DNA from: CAVVDY01 sp963815775 | GTDB taxonomy: Bacteria > Acidobacteriota > Terriglobia > Terriglobales > Acidobacteriaceae | Direction: 5' to 3' | Length of the DNA: 64,000 bases | Assembly (NCBI GenBank): GCA_963815775.1 | Contig: CAWFIB010000029.1 | Span: 186,001-250,000, forward strand | Shown: positions 61,517 through 64,000 of the stretch, one piece after another | How positions within the stretch are numbered: the first letter of the stretch is position 1 | Layout of the letters: each line of letters begins with the position of its first letter | Position numbers and translations under genes: made by a program | The notes under the pieces: model-generated | What the model saw: only the letters and a program-made list of their open reading frames with translations | The model's database searches: none | What the model was told of the DNA's origin: nothing

Positions 61517-64000
61517 ATGGCGATAGCAAGCTTAAATCCGGGCAAGAATCTTGGCCATTTCCGTCTGGTTGAGGAACTTGGCGAAGGCGGCATGGGTGTT
61601 GTTTACCGCGCCCATGACACGCGGCTGAAGCGCGACGTTGCCATCAAAGCCTTAAACGCCCGGACCTTCGCGGATGCGAAGGCACGTCAGCGTTTTCGCA
61701 ACGAGGCACTGATCCTCAGCCGGCTCAACCATCCCAACGTAGAGTGCGTATACGAGTTTCGATCGGAGGAGGACGTAGACTTCCTGGTCCTGGAACTCGT
61801 CCCGGGGACCACAGTCAGCGACCTCATAAGGCATGGGCCTTTGCCTGAGCAGGAGGCAGTCGGCCTGGGTATACAGCTCGCCCGCGGATTGGCAGCAGCT
61901 CATGCGCAGCGCGTGCTTCACCGCGATCTCAAGCCCGGCAACCTGAAAGTCACGCCAGACAATGTGCTGAAGATCCTGGACTTCGGTCTGGCTCAATTGA
62001 TGACTGCGCCGGAAGATGTGACGCTCACCGAGCTACCCGCTGCACACGGTCCTCAAGCCGGAACTCCCGGCTATGTAGTCGCCCGAGCAGCTTGAAGGAC
62101 GGGAGCCCGATACGCGTTCCGATATCTATTCTGCCGGTGTCGTGCTGTATGAGTTGGCAACCGGCTCCAGGCCATTCCCACAGCATGGGCAGTTGCTGGC
62201 AGATGCAATTCTGCACAGCCTTCCAACCGCGCCGCGGCTGAAGAACAAGGAAGTTTCTGCCGAGTTCGAAGCTGTCATCCTCAAGTGTCTGGAAAAGGAC
62301 CCGAAGCTGCGTTATCAGTCCGCGCGAGACCTGTTGGCCGAACTGGAGCGGCTGTGGGCGGGACGGGAGCCATCTGGGCGGACGCTGGCGGTCCCGCATC
62401 TACAGCGCCGGCCTGTGCCGTGGCTGCGAGTGTTGATTGCGGGAGCCATCGTGCTGGTTCTTGCAGCGGCTGCTGTGCTGGCGTGGTGGAAATGGGGAAA
62501 TAGCGGCGAGGTACAGCAGAAGATCATGGCCGTGCTGCCCATGGACACGGTCGGACAAGACCCAGCGACCGGTGCACTTGGTCTTGGGCTGACGGAGACG
62601 CTTACTGCCAAACTCGTGCAGGCCAGCGATACGTCTGCGGTTCAAATCGTATCGCCGCAGGACCTTCGGGACCAGAAGGTCAAAACTGCGGAAGATGCCC
62701 GGCGCATATTTGGCACCGACTACGTGCTGGAGAGCAGCATTCAGCGCTCGGGCCCGATGCTGCGTATCAACTGCTACCTGGTCGATTCTAAGACGCACCG
62801 GCAAATCGTGGCGAAAACAATCGAGTCGGAGGATACCGATCCATTTGGGCTGCAGGACAAAGTCGTAAGTGCAGTTTTGGACATGCTGCCCACGAAGCTG
62901 CAACCAGAGGCGCGCCGTAAGCTTGTACGCCGTCCAGAATACTCAGCCTGCGGCTTACGAAGCCTACATTCGCGGCCGAGGATATCTGCAGGAGTACGAG
63001 AAGCCGGAGAACATTGAAAACGCGATCGCGGAGTTCAAGCAGGCGATCAGCATCGATCCGAACTATGCCTTGGGATATGCAGGTTTAGGAAACGCATATT
63101 GGACAGAATTCGAAGCGCTTGGATAAGGGAAATGACGTAGCGGCTAGAGCTTCGCAGAAAACTGCCAAAAAGCCCTGTCGCTCGATCCAGACCTGGTCGA
63201 GGCACATATTTGCCTGGGGAACATTCTGAATGGCACCGGCAAATACGACAAGGCTATACGAGGAGTTTAAGCGGCACTGTGCGCTCAACTCCGCAGAGCG
63301 ACTGATGCTCTGCGCGGGTCTGGCCAAAGCCTACGAGAATCTGGGGGACATTTCTGCGCGCCGAGGCTGCCTACAAGGATGCCGATTGCCCTGCGTCCCA
63401 ACTACTGGGGCGTTTATCATTGCCTGGGCCTTTTCTACTACAGGCAGGCACGCTATGCCGATGCCGTGGCAGATATTTAAGAAGGAGATCGCGGATCGCC
63501 CCCGACAATTATCAGTCCTATACGTACTCTTGGGGGGCAGCTATGGACAGGAAGGGCACTACAGAGATGCTGATCAGTGCGTTTCAACGCTCGATTGATC
63601 TCCGTCCCACCTCCGATGCCTATAGTAACCTTGGCATATGCATACTATCTGATGCATCGCTTTCCGGAGTCTATCAACGCGCAAGAACAGGCACTTGCGA
63701 CTGGATGACGGGCCATTGGGAAATATGGGGAAATCTCGCGGACGCCCTTTACTGGAGCCCAAATCGCAGAGACTGAAGCCGAGGTCTGAATATCGAAGGG
63801 CGATATCGATCTCGCGCGCTTCCAAGCTTGAAGTCAACCCAAACGACGCACGCTCTGCTGGCCTACCTCGCCAACTACTGCAGCAATGATTGGACGAGAA
63901 GAACAGAGCCGTTGAGGATACTTAGATAAGCTCTCCAAGCTGCCCCGTCGGATCCCGAGGTGCTATTTCGTGCGGCCATAGTATACAGCCACTTTGAGCA
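61517..64000 (+). pseudogene. Serine/threonine protein kinase with TPR region, many frameshifts, 3' partial
   Basis: The first frame (61517-62095) reads a protein kinase: GEGGMGVVYRAHDTRLKRDVAIKAL, VLHRDLKPGNLKV, DFGLAQL. At about 62074 one extra base breaks GTPGY/SPEQ; the kinase ends in the next frame with KCLEKDPKLRYQSARDLL, a membrane helix (VLIAGAIVLVLAAAAVLAW) near 62430-62490 and an adenylate-cyclase-like strand (IMAVLPMD). TPR pieces such as AFKQAISIDPNYALGYAGLG and LSLDPDLVEAHICLGN follow in changing frames near 62935, 63120, 63260 and beyond. Either a decayed gene or a stretch of indel errors at a contig end. Confidence 0.75.

Overview
The window looks like a chromosomal segment of an acidobacterium (Terriglobia-type), probably from soil or a soil metagenome. 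This is an inference from gene content: two VWFA-related proteins of the kind abundant in Acidobacteria, winged-helix fusions, a serine/threonine kinase-TPR protein, a TIGR03790-type secreted protein, a PEP-CTERM protein, a high-GC genome and many TTG/GTG starts. No rRNA or ribosomal protein gene is present to fix the taxonomy. One tRNA, tRNA-Leu(UAA), is seen.

Layout. 1-8.0 kb is mainly metabolic: an alpha/beta hydrolase cut by the window edge, an aldo/keto reductase, a FAD oxidoreductase with an acetyltransferase, a DUF2721 membrane protein, a dienelactone-hydrolase-like enzyme and a full-length transketolase. A TIR-like (PF10137-type) protein interrupts it at 1.7-2.7 kb. 8.0-9.0 kb holds a TIR-TPR protein. 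9.0-13.0 kb is a DesK/DesR-type two-component system in one operon with an ABC-2 exporter and a small two-helix membrane protein. A site-2 protease with CBS domains (13.2-14.4 kb) lies between two copies of a ~150-bp repeat that carries the start and control region of that ABC operon. 14.7-18.6 kb is a small restriction island: an N-terminally truncated TdeIII-like endonuclease, a small hypothetical gene and a McrBC pair. 19.0-23.7 kb is an operon for a CoA-transferase and a 2-oxoacid:ferredoxin oxidoreductase whose beta and gamma subunits are fused, ending in a strong terminator.

23.9-31 kb mixes a winged-helix/hydrolase fusion with a cysteine nucleophile, a probable methanethiol methyltransferase, a TIR-transmembrane-beta-barrel protein convergent with a caspase-like His/Cys protein, a ketopantoate-reductase-like gene and two adjacent DUF3147-like membrane proteins. 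31-38.4 kb has two divergent VWFA proteins, a DUF1223 protein, an ECF sigma factor with its zinc anti-sigma factor, an ACT-OsmC fusion divergent from an ArsR regulator, and two poorly characterised proteins. 38.9-42.5 kb is an exopolysaccharide operon. 42.5-48.7 kb holds msrB/DedA, coproheme decarboxylase, the PEP-CTERM protein, the tRNA, a sialidase-fold protein and a parvulin-type protein. 49-52.7 kb is a TetR-controlled HlyD/TolC efflux module with no inner-membrane transporter beside it. 52.7-56.4 kb is cinA-thpR-plsY-gpsA. The end has a PAS-GGDEF cyclase, a STAS-like protein, a broken DinB gene, a TIGR03790 protein and a heavily frameshifted kinase-TPR gene running off the edge.

The most interesting themes are (i) three different TIR-domain proteins, a McrBC system and a caspase-like protein within 29 kb, two of the TIR proteins carrying a C-terminal beta-rich module that may sense a ligand; (ii) the direct repeat around the site-2 protease that copies an operator-like palindrome; and (iii) several families of short intergenic repeats. 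All functional calls come from reading motifs by eye; no database search was run.
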